Under the pieces are notes generated by a model. The model was not told the DNA's origin. It did no database searches and saw only the letters and a program-made list of their open reading frames with translations. 64,000 bases of DNA, from the NCBI GenBank assembly GCA_904419075.1, contig CAJFQM010000004.1, positions 1 through 64,000 on the forward strand. The letters are read 5' to 3'. The stretch comes from an uncultured Clostridia bacterium (GTDB taxonomy: Bacteria > Bacillota > Clostridia > Christensenellales > Borkfalkiaceae). The position numbers were made by a program, and so were the translations under genes. Below are positions 36,654 to 44,638 of the stretch, piece after piece. Numbering within the stretch: the first letter of the stretch is position 1; each line of letters begins with the position of its first letter.

Positions 36654-38384
36654 ATGAATCATACGAAATGTTATATTGCAGGATATCCCCGCCCTCAGCT
36701 TGTTCGCAGGGATTGGAAGGACTTAAACGGCGAATGGAAATTCGGGTTTGGCGAAGAGACGACTGTGGAAGCGGCGCTGGCCGGCAATCTTCCGCGGAAA
36801 ATACTCGTCCCCTTTTCCTACGAATGTAAGGCAAGCGGAATAGGTGAACAGCAGCCGCATTCCGTCGTTTGGTATTCCAGGCGGATAGAGGGAAAAGGGG
36901 ACAAGAGAGCAATACTTTATTTTGAAGGAGCGGATTACGATACAGAGGTATATATCGACGGACGCCTGATCGGAAAACATCGCGGAGCGTACACCCGTTT
37001 TTCCTTTGACGTTACGGAGTATCTTTCCGAGTCCGGAAATATTCTTACCGTGCGCTGCGAGGATAAAAACTTGCCGATACAGGTACGCGGTAAACAGCGC
37101 TGGGAAGAGAAAAGTTTCGGCTGTTGGTATGTTCAGACGACGGGTATTTATAAAAGCGTATGGATGGAGTACGTCGGAGAAACATACCTTACGGCATTGA
37201 AAATAACGCCTTCGTTGAAGGATAACACCGTACGGTTCGATGCGAGCGTTTCTCAGCCCGGCGAGGATGTAGAAGTGCGGTTTGATATTTCTTTTCGCGG
37301 AAAACATGTACAGACGGTCGGAATATCCGCCGCAGACGTTGAAAACAGCGTTTCCGTAAGGCTGGACAGCAACAGCCTCACTTATCAGGTAGAGCAATGG
37401 AGCGTAGAAAATCCGGCGCTCTATGATGTAGATATCACGGTATATAAAAACGGTCGGACGACGGATCGTGCGGGAAGCTATTTCGGACTCAGGGAGTTTG
37501 TGGCAAAGGACGGAAAATTACTTTTGAATAACGTCCCTTTCTACGCCCGTATGCTTCTCGACCAGGGTTATTGGCCGGATACGGGAATCACGCCGCCCGA
37601 CGAGTCCGCCCTCGTCAAGGACATTGAACTCGCAAAATCCATGGGCTTCAACGGCTTCCGAAAGCATCAGAAAGTAGAGGACGAGCGTGCGCTCTATTAT
37701 GCGGATATCATGGGTTTTGTCATTTGGTGCGAACTTCCTTCCAATCATTGGAGTTCAGACTTTGTCTCCGCGCAGATTACGGAGGAATGGCTGGGAATCG
37801 TGCGCCAAAATTATAACCATCCTTCTTTGGTGACGTGGGTCATTTTCAACGAGAGCTGGGGAGTGCGTAATATCTATACGAACGAAAGACAAAGCAATCT
37901 GGCGACGGGACTCTATTATCTTACAAAGAGTATAGATCCCATGCGCCCCGTGGTGTCCAACGACGGCTGGATGCACGCCGAAAGCGATATTTTGACTCTG
38001 CACCATTACGAGCAGGACGGAAAAAAGCTGTATTCCTTTTACGACAATTTTGAAAAGTTGGTTAAAGGTTTTTCGGGAAATGCGCAATATCAACCGTTTG
38101 CGCAAGGCTATGCTTATAGAGGTCAGCCCATTGTCATGAGTGAATTCGGCGGCACTGCTTATGTTCGTGACGAGGCTTCGGGCTGGGGCTACGGCAATGG
38201 CGTAAAAAGCGACGAGGAATTTCTTGACCGTTTCGGCGGCCTCATCGAAGCGGTGAAAAAAATGGATATAAGCGGCTATTGCTATACCCAATTGACGGAT
38301 GTAGAGCAGGAGGTCAACGGACTTCTCAAAGCGGACAGATCGACGAAAATCGCGCCCGAAAAAATCGCGGAACGCAATCGTTGA
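36654..38384 (+). CDS. cytoplasmic GH2 glycosidase
   Basis: A 576-residue GH2 enzyme without signal peptide. The N-terminal sugar-binding sandwich (about 15-175; DLNGEWKFGF, DTEVYIDGRLIGKHRGAYTR) is followed by an Ig-like domain (about 178-280) and a TIM barrel (about 285-570). The catalytic acid/base is Glu400 (IFNESWGV) and the nucleophile Glu497 (VMSEFGG). It is short for GH2, close to the beta-glucuronidase-sized members, and would remove a beta-linked terminal sugar from imported oligosaccharides; the exact sugar cannot be told. ATG 36654 follows AAAGGAAC. It ends the third operon, before a bidirectional terminator. Confidence 0.88.
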   Translation: MNHTKCYIAGYPRPQLVRRDWKDLNGEWKFGFGEETTVEAALAGNLPRKILVPFSYECKASGIGEQQPHSVVWYSRRIEGKGDKRAILYFEGADYDTEVYIDGRLIGKHRGAYTRFSFDVTEYLSESGNILTVRCEDKNLPIQVRGKQRWEEKSFGCWYVQTTGIYKSVWMEYVGETYLTALKITPSLKDNTVRFDASVSQPGEDVEVRFDISFRGKHVQTVGISAADVENSVSVRLDSNSLTYQVEQWSVENPALYDVDITVYKNGRTTDRAGSYFGLREFVAKDGKLLLNNVPFYARMLLDQGYWPDTGITPPDESALVKDIELAKSMGFNGFRKHQKVEDERALYYADIMGFVIWCELPSNHWSSDFVSAQITEEWLGIVRQNYNHPSLVTWVIFNESWGVRNIYTNERQSNLATGLYYLTKSIDPMRPVVSNDGWMHAESDILTLHHYEQDGKKLYSFYDNFEKLVKGFSGNAQYQPFAQGYAYRGQPIVMSEFGGTAYVRDEASGWGYGNGVKSDEEFLDRFGGLIEAVKKMDISGYCYTQLTDVEQEVNGLLKADRSTKIAPEKIAERNR

Positions 38385-38425
38385 GGAAAAGATTTTTTGA
38401 AAAAGAACAGTACCGAATAATAAAC

Positions 38426-38459
38426 AAAAATCCGTGCGAGTTTTCTCACACGGATTTTT
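38426..38459. terminator. bidirectional terminator
   Basis: AAAAATCCGTG pairs with CACGGATTTTT, and the inner GAG/CTC extends the stem around TTTT with one mismatch. Flanking A and T runs let it work in both directions, between the GH2 gene and the converging esterase genes. Confidence 0.8.
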
Positions 38460-38647
38460 ATTTGTAAATTTGACGGAAAAGCAGGAAATGAGAGATTGTA
38501 TAATCAGAGAGCTCTTTAATGGGGGGTAGCAGGAAGTCGGAAGGAGAAAAACGAATACTTACCCCGTATATTTACTCTTTTGCTGACGGTTGCGATTAGT
38601 TTGCCTTTGGGCTATATTTTGAGCTTTTCAAAAGAGCGGGATAGGGT

Positions 38648-39781
38648 TTACAAAGAAGAATATCCCAAATATTTTTGTAAATAGGAAACTAATGTTGCGC
38701 TTTGTTTTTTCGCTCCTTCGGCAGACGGGTGTGTATCCGCGCCGTTGCCGTCGGCGGGCAATTTACAGTAACCGATGCGGGAATCTTGTTGCGATTTGAC
38801 GGCTTGTTGTATACCTGCTTCTATTTTTTCGTTGACTCCCATCATTCCGTATACGCATACGATTTTTGCATCTTTGTTTCTGTTTCGGATTTGATTGAGC
38901 AGTTCTCGATAATCGGTGACGAACCGATCGGTTGTATATTCGGGGTGAGAATCCATGTACCAACCGTCGTTTTGTCCTAAACCGACGATAACAATATCGT
39001 AAGGCTCTTCTTGGGGGTAAGAATTCGGGGTTACGGAAGAAACGTTTTGATACATTTCGCACATATTGACGTAGGGCAAAGCATCTTTGGCTTTTACGCA
39101 AATGCCTTCGGTGGCAACGACGGAACAATATGCGCCGAGCGCCTGAGCGGTAAGATAGGCATAACTTTTTGTGACGTCGGAATTTTCGGCGGAACAAGCT
39201 TGACCGCTCTTCCCGAATACTCCCGCGCCGACGGTGATCGAGTCTCCGACAAATTCCATTCTCAAAGAGGAAGAAGTTTCGGAACGCAGGAATTTTCCGT
39301 CTGTGGAAAAGTTTTCGATAACAATTTTTCCGTTTTGCGAACTGGTAGATTTAATAATTTTTACCGTGTGAACGCCTTCCGAAAGATCTTTTGCAAGTTT
39401 ATATTCGTCATTCCCTCCGATTTTAAGGAAAGATCCTTCGGGATCTCCGTCTATAAAAACCCGACAAAACATTGTAACCGATGCGGCGATAATGTTTGCG
39501 GTAAGATTTGTTCCGAAAAAACAAATTTCCGCACCGGTGGAGGCGTTTTCTAATGCAAGTCCTTTTGAGGTCGTATAAGTTCTGCCGAACAGCCGAATCG
39601 CGTTTTCGTTGAAAGCATTCACTTCTTCGGCGGAAACGACTTCCTTCCCTTCGATAGATTCTTTCGTGGTTTCCGAATCGTTTTGGAAATGATTTCCCGA
39701 CGAGGAACAAGCTCCGAAGGAAAATAAGAAACAGAAAAGAACAGAGAGTAAGAAACAAAAATTTCTGAATTTGGTTTTCAT
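38648..39781 (-). CDS. SGNH/GDSL esterase lipoprotein, CE2-like
   Basis: A 377-residue lipoprotein (Cys25 in FGAC). An N-terminal beta-sandwich (about 55-165) precedes an SGNH hydrolase domain with nucleophile Ser181 (VGDSITVGAG), block III Asn271 (LGQNDGW) and the catalytic His351 with Asp349 (DTHPSAEG). Sandwich plus SGNH is the layout of CE2 deacetylases, which remove acetyl groups from xylan, mannan and other glycans. It should strip acetyl decorations at the surface. It follows another SGNH lipoprotein by 40 bases in the same direction. The ribosome site (GCGAGAAAAAA) is weak. Confidence 0.85.
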   Translation of the reverse strand: MKTKFRNFCFLLSVLFCFLFSFGACSSSGNHFQNDSETTKESIEGKEVVSAEEVNAFNENAIRLFGRTYTTSKGLALENASTGAEICFFGTNLTANIIAASVTMFCRVFIDGDPEGSFLKIGGNDEYKLAKDLSEGVHTVKIIKSTSSQNGKIVIENFSTDGKFLRSETSSSLRMEFVGDSITVGAGVFGKSGQACSAENSDVTKSYAYLTAQALGAYCSVVATEGICVKAKDALPYVNMCEMYQNVSSVTPNSYPQEEPYDIVIVGLGQNDGWYMDSHPEYTTDRFVTDYRELLNQIRNRNKDAKIVCVYGMMGVNEKIEAGIQQAVKSQQDSRIGYCKLPADGNGADTHPSAEGAKKQSATLVSYLQKYLGYSSL

Positions 39782-39821
39782 TTTTTTCTCGCAATTGTCC
39801 GTAGTCGTCTATCGGGACTTT

Positions 39822-40952
39822 TTATTGTTTTTCATAAGAGGCCGTCGGAAGTTTTTTTAATTCTTCCGTGGCGACGCCGTCATTTAAAATAAATCTGGTG
39901 ATTACGGTATAGCCGTTATCGTTCGGATGCAATCCGTCATCGGTGTAAAAGATACCCGTATCCTGGCTTAATCCTTTTGCCCGCATTTCACGTATCGTAA
40001 ATAAACTGAACATATCTAAAAGTCTAACCTTATACATGGAAGCGACGGCGGCGATTGCGTCGTTGTATGCGATTTGATCTTTTTCCTTTACCGCGCCGTT
40101 TTCTGTATTGCACGAACGAGCTAGAAGGTTGGAGACGATTATTTTTGCGTTTGGGTTATATTCGAGGATTTTGCTTAATCCGTATTTCATGCCGCCTGTA
40201 AACGTAGATTCCTTTTCGCAGGAATCTATGACGTCTTCCGTCGAACCGATTTCATAAAACTCATGGTAATCGTTTGTTCCGTACCATATGAAGACGTAAT
40301 CGGCGTTTTTAATGGCTGTTTCGTTATGTTCTGCGCAATAAGAGAAACATTTGTAAATTTGTCTGGTTTTGGAGTTTTTCGGCGGCGTCGCCATCGTTCC
40401 TCCGGACCAGGCGCAGTTTTCGACGTTTGCAAAACGGCAAAAATTATTCATCTGTACGATATAGTGCGAGGGATACCCTAAAGAATCGGTATCGTTTACG
40501 ACGGTATTGTCTCCGTTGGGGTATTTCATCCAGTTATGAGTTATGGAATCTCCGAAAAATAAGATCTTTTTATTATATAATCTGCCTACGTCGATGCTCA
40601 TCTTGCTCATGTCGTATTGATCGGACGCGACAATATTCAGGCTGATTTTTTGTTCGAGCTCGCCTTGTTTCAAAGAGAGCGTACATGTTCCCGTCTTTTT
40701 CGGGACGACTATGCCGTTTTCATAAGTCGCGATGTCGGAAGAGAGCGAAACATCGATACGGTCTGCGGATTCAGGGCCGAGTTTGTATTCCAGCATTTGT
40801 TTAAGGTAATAGATTTCGTCGTCGGCCAAATATAGATCTTGGTATCCGACGATAAAGGCTTCTTTGTTTTGCTCGTTTGACCCGTTTGTGCCGCAGGCTA
40901 CAAAAGAGAAGAGCATTAAAACCGATAAACATAAAGTACTGATTTTTTTCAT
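39822..40952 (-). CDS. SGNH/GDSL hydrolase lipoprotein with Ig-like domain
   Basis: A 376-residue lipoprotein (Cys20 in FVAC). After an Ig-like segment of BIG2 type (about 55-108; YENGIVVPKKTGTCTLSL) comes an SGNH hydrolase: Ser136 (FFGDSITHNW), Asn227 (WYGTNDYHEF), and Asp339/His342 (DDGLHPNDNG). The substrate is unknown; a surface carbohydrate esterase is likely. ATG 40952 follows GAGGAAAAAA. The frame stays open upstream as far as 41243, but that part is the remnant of another esterase and not the N-terminus of this one, since the signal peptide and ribosome site are at 40952. Confidence 0.85.
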   Translation of the reverse strand: MKKISTLCLSVLMLFSFVACGTNGSNEQNKEAFIVGYQDLYLADDEIYYLKQMLEYKLGPESADRIDVSLSSDIATYENGIVVPKKTGTCTLSLKQGELEQKISLNIVASDQYDMSKMSIDVGRLYNKKILFFGDSITHNWMKYPNGDNTVVNDTDSLGYPSHYIVQMNNFCRFANVENCAWSGGTMATPPKNSKTRQIYKCFSYCAEHNETAIKNADYVFIWYGTNDYHEFYEIGSTEDVIDSCEKESTFTGGMKYGLSKILEYNPNAKIIVSNLLARSCNTENGAVKEKDQIAYNDAIAAVASMYKVRLLDMFSLFTIREMRAKGLSQDTGIFYTDDGLHPNDNGYTVITRFILNDGVATEELKKLPTASYEKQ

Positions 40953-40971
40953 GATTTTTTCCTCGATGCTT

Positions 40972-41243
40972 TTATAAAGAAGCGATATGCTCCGTAAGTT
41001 TTTCGGCGTAAATTTATAGCTTCTTGCTTCGTTGGAGCGGGTTCCACCGCCCGCCGTGGCAGGCAATGCGCGCAGAGGACTGAGGTTTTTGTCGGGAAAA
41101 GACTTTATGGCGGGTTTGTATACCGAGTTCATATAGTTGTCCGAATGACCCGTCATACCATAAAGACATATAACGGAGACGGTCGGGTGAGTTTTTCTGA
41201 TCAATCGCAACATTTCGGCCGAATCTGTTTTTGATTGATCCAC
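40972..41243 (-). pseudogene. C-terminal remnant of a CE2-like esterase
   Basis: The minus strand reads MLRLIRKTHPTVSVICLYGM (41213-41154) and then SVYKPAIKSFPDK, matching the segment after block III of CE2 esterases (compare IRNRNKDAKIVCVYGMMG in the esterase encoded at 38648-39781). After two frame changes it continues as PTKQEA and YAEKLTEHIASL then TAA at 40972, the expected family C-terminus. The serine block and the N-terminal half are gone. It lies between the promoter at 41303-41331 and the intact SGNH gene, so it is probably transcribed as leader. Confidence 0.65.
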
Positions 41244-41302
41244 GGTTATTTAAACTGTAATGAAAGGGAATGTGTTCTTCGTATAGATCGCTTGTGATTA
41301 CA

Positions 41303-41331
41303 AGTTTATCACGCTTTGCGGCAAAAGTCAA
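41303..41331 (-). promoter_or_regulatory. promoter of the esterase genes
   Basis: On the minus strand TTGACT (41326-41331), 17-base spacer, TAAACT (41303-41308). An AT element at 41341-41360 lies 9 bases upstream of the -35 box and matches, in reverse orientation, elements before two other promoters here. Confidence 0.65.
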
Positions 41332-41340
41332 TACTTTGCG

Positions 41341-41360
41341 AAAAAAAATAAAAATTTTTT
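41341..41360 (-). promoter_or_regulatory. A/T-tract upstream element
   Basis: On the plus strand this is A8-T-A5-T6, the reverse complement type of the elements at 41526-41545 and 48184-48204. It sits at the position of an UP element that binds the RNA polymerase alpha subunit. Confidence 0.5.
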
Positions 41361-41663
41361 CCAATACAAAAAATGAAAGATCCATATTAGAAAAGGATAA
41401 CTACTTGAATAATTTAATACTAAGATAAAAAATATTAATTTTTAGAGTGTAATAGATAATATATATATAATTTATGAATATTTTATACAAATACATTTAA
41501 AGGCTATATTTTTAAGTTCCAAAATAAAAAAATAAAAATTTTTTTAATATTTTATTGACAAGTGCTGTCGATTATGCTATAATGCCAATGTGTATGAAAG
41601 AAATTTTTTTGCTTATCCTTGTATTTAATTAAAAAATCGGAATACGGATAAGAAGGAGGAATC
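41361..41663. other. AT-rich divergent intergenic region
   Basis: No gene is seen. Positions 41361-41525 are very AT-rich without clear motifs; the rest carries the UP-type element, promoter and ribosome site of the rightward lipoprotein gene. Confidence 0.6.
41526..41583 (+). promoter_or_regulatory. UP element and consensus promoter
   Basis: A7-T-A5-T7 (41526-41545), then TTGACA (41555-41560), 17-base spacer and perfect TATAAT (41578-41583). This is the strongest promoter by eye together with 48213-48241, which has the same upstream element at the same distance (29 bases from its first A to TTGACA). Confidence 0.8.
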
Positions 41664-43556
41664 ATGAAAAAGATGAGATGGTTGGCGTTGTGTTTGAGCG
41701 TAGTGTCTGCAATTTCGTTCAGTATTTTTGCGGCATGTTCGTCGGGAGGCGGAGAGAGTATGGACGGATCGGGCGGTGATTCGCAGTCGGGGGGAGGCTC
41801 TTCTTCATCCATACATACACATTCTTATACTTATCATGAAACGGAACTTCCCACCAAAACGGAGGACGGTACGTGGGGACATTATACCTGCGACGGGTGC
41901 GATAAAATTTTTGATTTGAGCAAAACGGAAACGACGACGGACGCTTTGAAGATCACGGAGCATTTGGCGGAAAACAGCATATATGCGGAGGCCGCCGTTC
42001 TGAACGATTATGATGATGAGAGGATTTCCGTATATAATGCGGACTCCGGCGTGTCGGTCAGCGAAGTGAAAGGCAGCTATATGATCGCCGTCGATGACAC
42101 GGGAAAAATCGTTTATGCTTCCAATTTTGAGAGCGGATACGGCGGTCCCGCAGATGATATTTATCATGACGGTTTAGATGCTCCGGAAGCGGGAAAACAG
42201 TTTGGGATTTTTTTTCTGTATGACGATTTTGCTCCTTGGCCGGAAACAACGGAAGACGGACAGAACGCATGGGAGCGTTACGAGATAGACCTTCCTGTCG
42301 GATGGCATATTATATCAGGTTCGGCAAGTTCGATGAAAGAGATGATTTTTTCGTTTACGGATAGGGATATTACCGTTGTTGACGCGGGGGATAATAAAAA
42401 TCAATTGTTTGGCAAGGATATCGGCGACGGTTTTTATAACGATATCGTCAAGATCAATGTCATAGAGGGTGCGGGATCGGCTTTTATCGATGTCGGCGAA
42501 ACGCTCCCGGAAAAAACGGAAGGGATTACCTATTCCGTTTCGGGCGGCGCGGCGACCGCGTTTGAGAAGAAGTCGGACGGAACATATGTAGCGGAGGTGG
42601 AACTCGGTACGTGGGATACTATATCTCTCGTCTATACAGATGCCGAATTGAACGAAAGCATTATTTGGTATGATAATACGAGTGTTACCGGTATGGTATC
42701 CAAAGAAGAACAGGAAGGCTGTACATGGGTAAAAGACGTCCTTTATCATGAAGGCGATAAGAAGGCTTGGTATCATGATAACGGAGTGCCTACGACGTAT
42801 CGCTTTATTTATAATCCCGCGGAAAAAACGTTGATGGTAAACGCGCTTTCGGAGGGCATTTATTATTCCGTTTCGGGCGGCGCGACTGTTCCGTTCAGTC
42901 TTGGAACAAGCGGCAAATATGAAGCGCAGGTAGAACTTTTCGCGGGGGCAAAGATTTCGTTTACTTATATAGACTCGGAAAAGAAGGAGACGACGATCTG
43001 GTATGACAATACGGCGGTCAGCGGTGCGGTTTCAGGAGAAGAGCAGGAAGGAAGCCAAGGCGTGGAAGATCAGCTCTTCCACGAAGGGGATAAGAGAGAG
43101 TGGTGTTACGATACGACGGAAGGGGCCTCCACAACTTACATATTCGTTTATGACGCGAGTGCCAAGACTTTGGAAGTCAATGTTTATGAAGGCGGCTTTT
43201 CTTATGCCATCGGTTCCAACAGCCCTACAATGGTGGAAGCACGGGAGGACGGAACTTACGAAGCTGTGGTGACTCTTTCGCAGTGGGGGCGGATTACCCT
43301 TACTTACAAAGATCCGAAAACACAGGAAGAGATAACGATCTGGTATGACAATACGACGGTTACCGGAGCCGTGGAGGACGAAGAAACTTATGGTTGCCAA
43401 TGGGCGATAGATAAACTTTATCATGAAAAGAACAGCGACGGCAGCGTAATAAAGGCTTGGAACAACTATTGTAAAGATGGTGCCGTCACGACTTATAAAA
43501 TCGTTTATAATCCCACGGCAAAAACGTTGAATATAACCGTCGTGACCGAAGCCTGA
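41664..43556 (+). CDS. repeat lipoprotein of unknown function
   Basis: A 630-residue lipoprotein (Cys25 in FAAC) transcribed alone from a consensus promoter. A Gly/Ser linker is followed by a small module with HTHSYTYHE and CDGC (about 50-95), a type often seen in Bacillota surface proteins and perhaps zinc-binding. A unique region (about 100-280) follows, then three repeats of 110-117 residues (288-397, 399-509, 512-628). Each repeat carries IWYDNTxVxGxV, a LYHE/LFHE motif and a final KTLxV strand, which suggests a beta-rich binding domain like starch-binding modules; this is not established. No catalytic residues were recognised. ATG 41664 follows AAGGAGG. Confidence 0.75.
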   Translation: MKKMRWLALCLSVVSAISFSIFAACSSGGGESMDGSGGDSQSGGGSSSSIHTHSYTYHETELPTKTEDGTWGHYTCDGCDKIFDLSKTETTTDALKITEHLAENSIYAEAAVLNDYDDERISVYNADSGVSVSEVKGSYMIAVDDTGKIVYASNFESGYGGPADDIYHDGLDAPEAGKQFGIFFLYDDFAPWPETTEDGQNAWERYEIDLPVGWHIISGSASSMKEMIFSFTDRDITVVDAGDNKNQLFGKDIGDGFYNDIVKINVIEGAGSAFIDVGETLPEKTEGITYSVSGGAATAFEKKSDGTYVAEVELGTWDTISLVYTDAELNESIIWYDNTSVTGMVSKEEQEGCTWVKDVLYHEGDKKAWYHDNGVPTTYRFIYNPAEKTLMVNALSEGIYYSVSGGATVPFSLGTSGKYEAQVELFAGAKISFTYIDSEKKETTIWYDNTAVSGAVSGEEQEGSQGVEDQLFHEGDKREWCYDTTEGASTTYIFVYDASAKTLEVNVYEGGFSYAIGSNSPTMVEAREDGTYEAVVTLSQWGRITLTYKDPKTQEEITIWYDNTTVTGAVEDEETYGCQWAIDKLYHEKNSDGSVIKAWNNYCKDGAVTTYKIVYNPTAKTLNITVVTEA

Positions 43557-43604
43557 CGACGGCGGGATTTATCGGGGCGTGTTCGGTTTTCAAAACGGAC
43601 GCGG

Positions 43605-43656
43605 AAAGAACGGGTCATTGCGAACTTTCGCGAAAGACCCGTTCTTTGTATATCCT
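43605..43656 (+). terminator. terminator of the repeat lipoprotein
   Basis: AAAGAACGGGTC (43605-43616) pairs perfectly with GACCCGTTCTTT (43636-43647); an inner GCGAA/TTCGC can extend it. The tail is GTATATCC then TTTTT. Confidence 0.8.
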
Positions 43657-43710
43657 TTTTCGTGATTTGAAAAAAAATTTCATTTTGGCCGGGGAAATGC
43701 AAAACGATTA

Positions 43711-43739
43711 TTGACATAGAGACATTTTTATGTTAAAAT
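43711..43739 (+). promoter_or_regulatory. promoter of the ROK kinase gene
   Basis: TTGACA (43711-43716), 17-base spacer, TAAAAT (43734-43739). The -10 box overlaps an in-frame ATG at 43738, which therefore cannot be the start codon of this transcript. Confidence 0.7.
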
Positions 43740-43755
43740 GAAAAGGAGGACGGAG

Positions 43756-44616
43756 ATGAAAGCAATCGGGGCCGACATTGGCGGAACGACGATTAAAGGC
43801 GGACTGTTTGAATTCGGTATAGGTGCGGACACACCCCGACTGATTCGAGAAATCAATTTTCCCACGCATGGAAAAGAAGGTCGGGAAAAGATATTGGAAT
43901 CGTTATTCGGGGTAATTTCCGCATTAAAAGAAGAGGGAGTGGAAAAAATCGGGATTTCTTCTGCCGGAAATATCGATAACGAACGGGGAATTTGCGTGTA
44001 TGCGACGGATAATCTGCTCGGGTGGAGCGGTATAGATTTGAAGCGCATAGTGGAGGAGAAGTTCAGGATTCCATGCATGGCGGATAACGACGCCGTTTGT
44101 GCATTGAAGGGTGAACTGATGGCCTATCCGACCGTTTTAAATGCGACTATGCTCACTTTGGGCACGGGAGTGGGCGGTGCAAGTTTGGTAAACGGGAAAA
44201 TCGTGCGCGGTAAAAATTTCGACGCGGGGCGTTGGGGGCATGTTTGTCTCGTGAAAAACGGGCGGAAATGCAATTGCGGAAAACGCGGCTGTGCGGAAAC
44301 GTATCTCTCTGCTACCGCTTTATTAAAAGACGGGCGAAAAAAGATTAAAAATTTAACGGATACGAAAGCCCTTTTTCAGCTCGCTCGTTGCGGCGACGAA
44401 AGAGCGGAATCGGTATTGGCGACGTTCGGGGAAAATCTGAATTTGTTGCTCGACGATATTCGGACGGCGCTGGCTCCCGAACGGATTATTCTCGGCGGCG
44501 GCGTGGCACAGTCGGAAGCATTGATTTTGGATTTGATAAAACGCAAGGATGACGTCGCATTTGCTCGGCTCGGGAATCGTGCGGGGATGTTTGGTGCGAT
44601 TTCCGATATGAGATAA
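43756..44616 (+). CDS. ROK-family sugar kinase
   Basis: A 286-residue cytoplasmic kinase that phosphorylates a hexose or N-acetylhexosamine with ATP. The N-terminal phosphate loop is GADIGGTTIKGG (5-16), the catalytic Asp is 112 (NDAVCAL), and the zinc motif is His162 with Cys172, Cys174 and Cys179 (CNCGKRGC). Absence of a DNA-binding domain makes it a kinase, not a ROK repressor. The start is ATG 43756 behind AAGGAGGACGGAG; the ATG at 43738 lies in the promoter. With the GH20-type gene after it and NanE further right, an N-acetylglucosamine or N-acetylmannosamine kinase is plausible, but glucose cannot be excluded. Confidence 0.88.
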   Translation: MKAIGADIGGTTIKGGLFEFGIGADTPRLIREINFPTHGKEGREKILESLFGVISALKEEGVEKIGISSAGNIDNERGICVYATDNLLGWSGIDLKRIVEEKFRIPCMADNDAVCALKGELMAYPTVLNATMLTLGTGVGGASLVNGKIVRGKNFDAGRWGHVCLVKNGRKCNCGKRGCAETYLSATALLKDGRKKIKNLTDTKALFQLARCGDERAESVLATFGENLNLLLDDIRTALAPERIILGGGVAQSEALILDLIKRKDDVAFARLGNRAGMFGAISDMR

Positions 44617-44638
44617 TGTTTTTCAGGAGAACGGAATT

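Noticed and set aside
38461-38647. possible small membrane peptide (IFTLLLTVAISLPLGYILSF)
   Set aside because: One hydrophobic stretch is visible, but there is no usable start codon in frame and it runs into the end of the opposite esterase gene. It could be a relic, but support is too weak for a feature.
40953-41243. 97-residue N-terminal extension of the SGNH lipoprotein
   Set aside because: The lipoprotein signal and ribosome site start at 40952; the upstream text is the tail of a different esterase in the same frame by chance.
43738-43755. upstream ATG for the ROK kinase
   Set aside because: It overlaps the -10 box, so it would not be on the transcript; AAGGAGG lies between it and ATG 43756.
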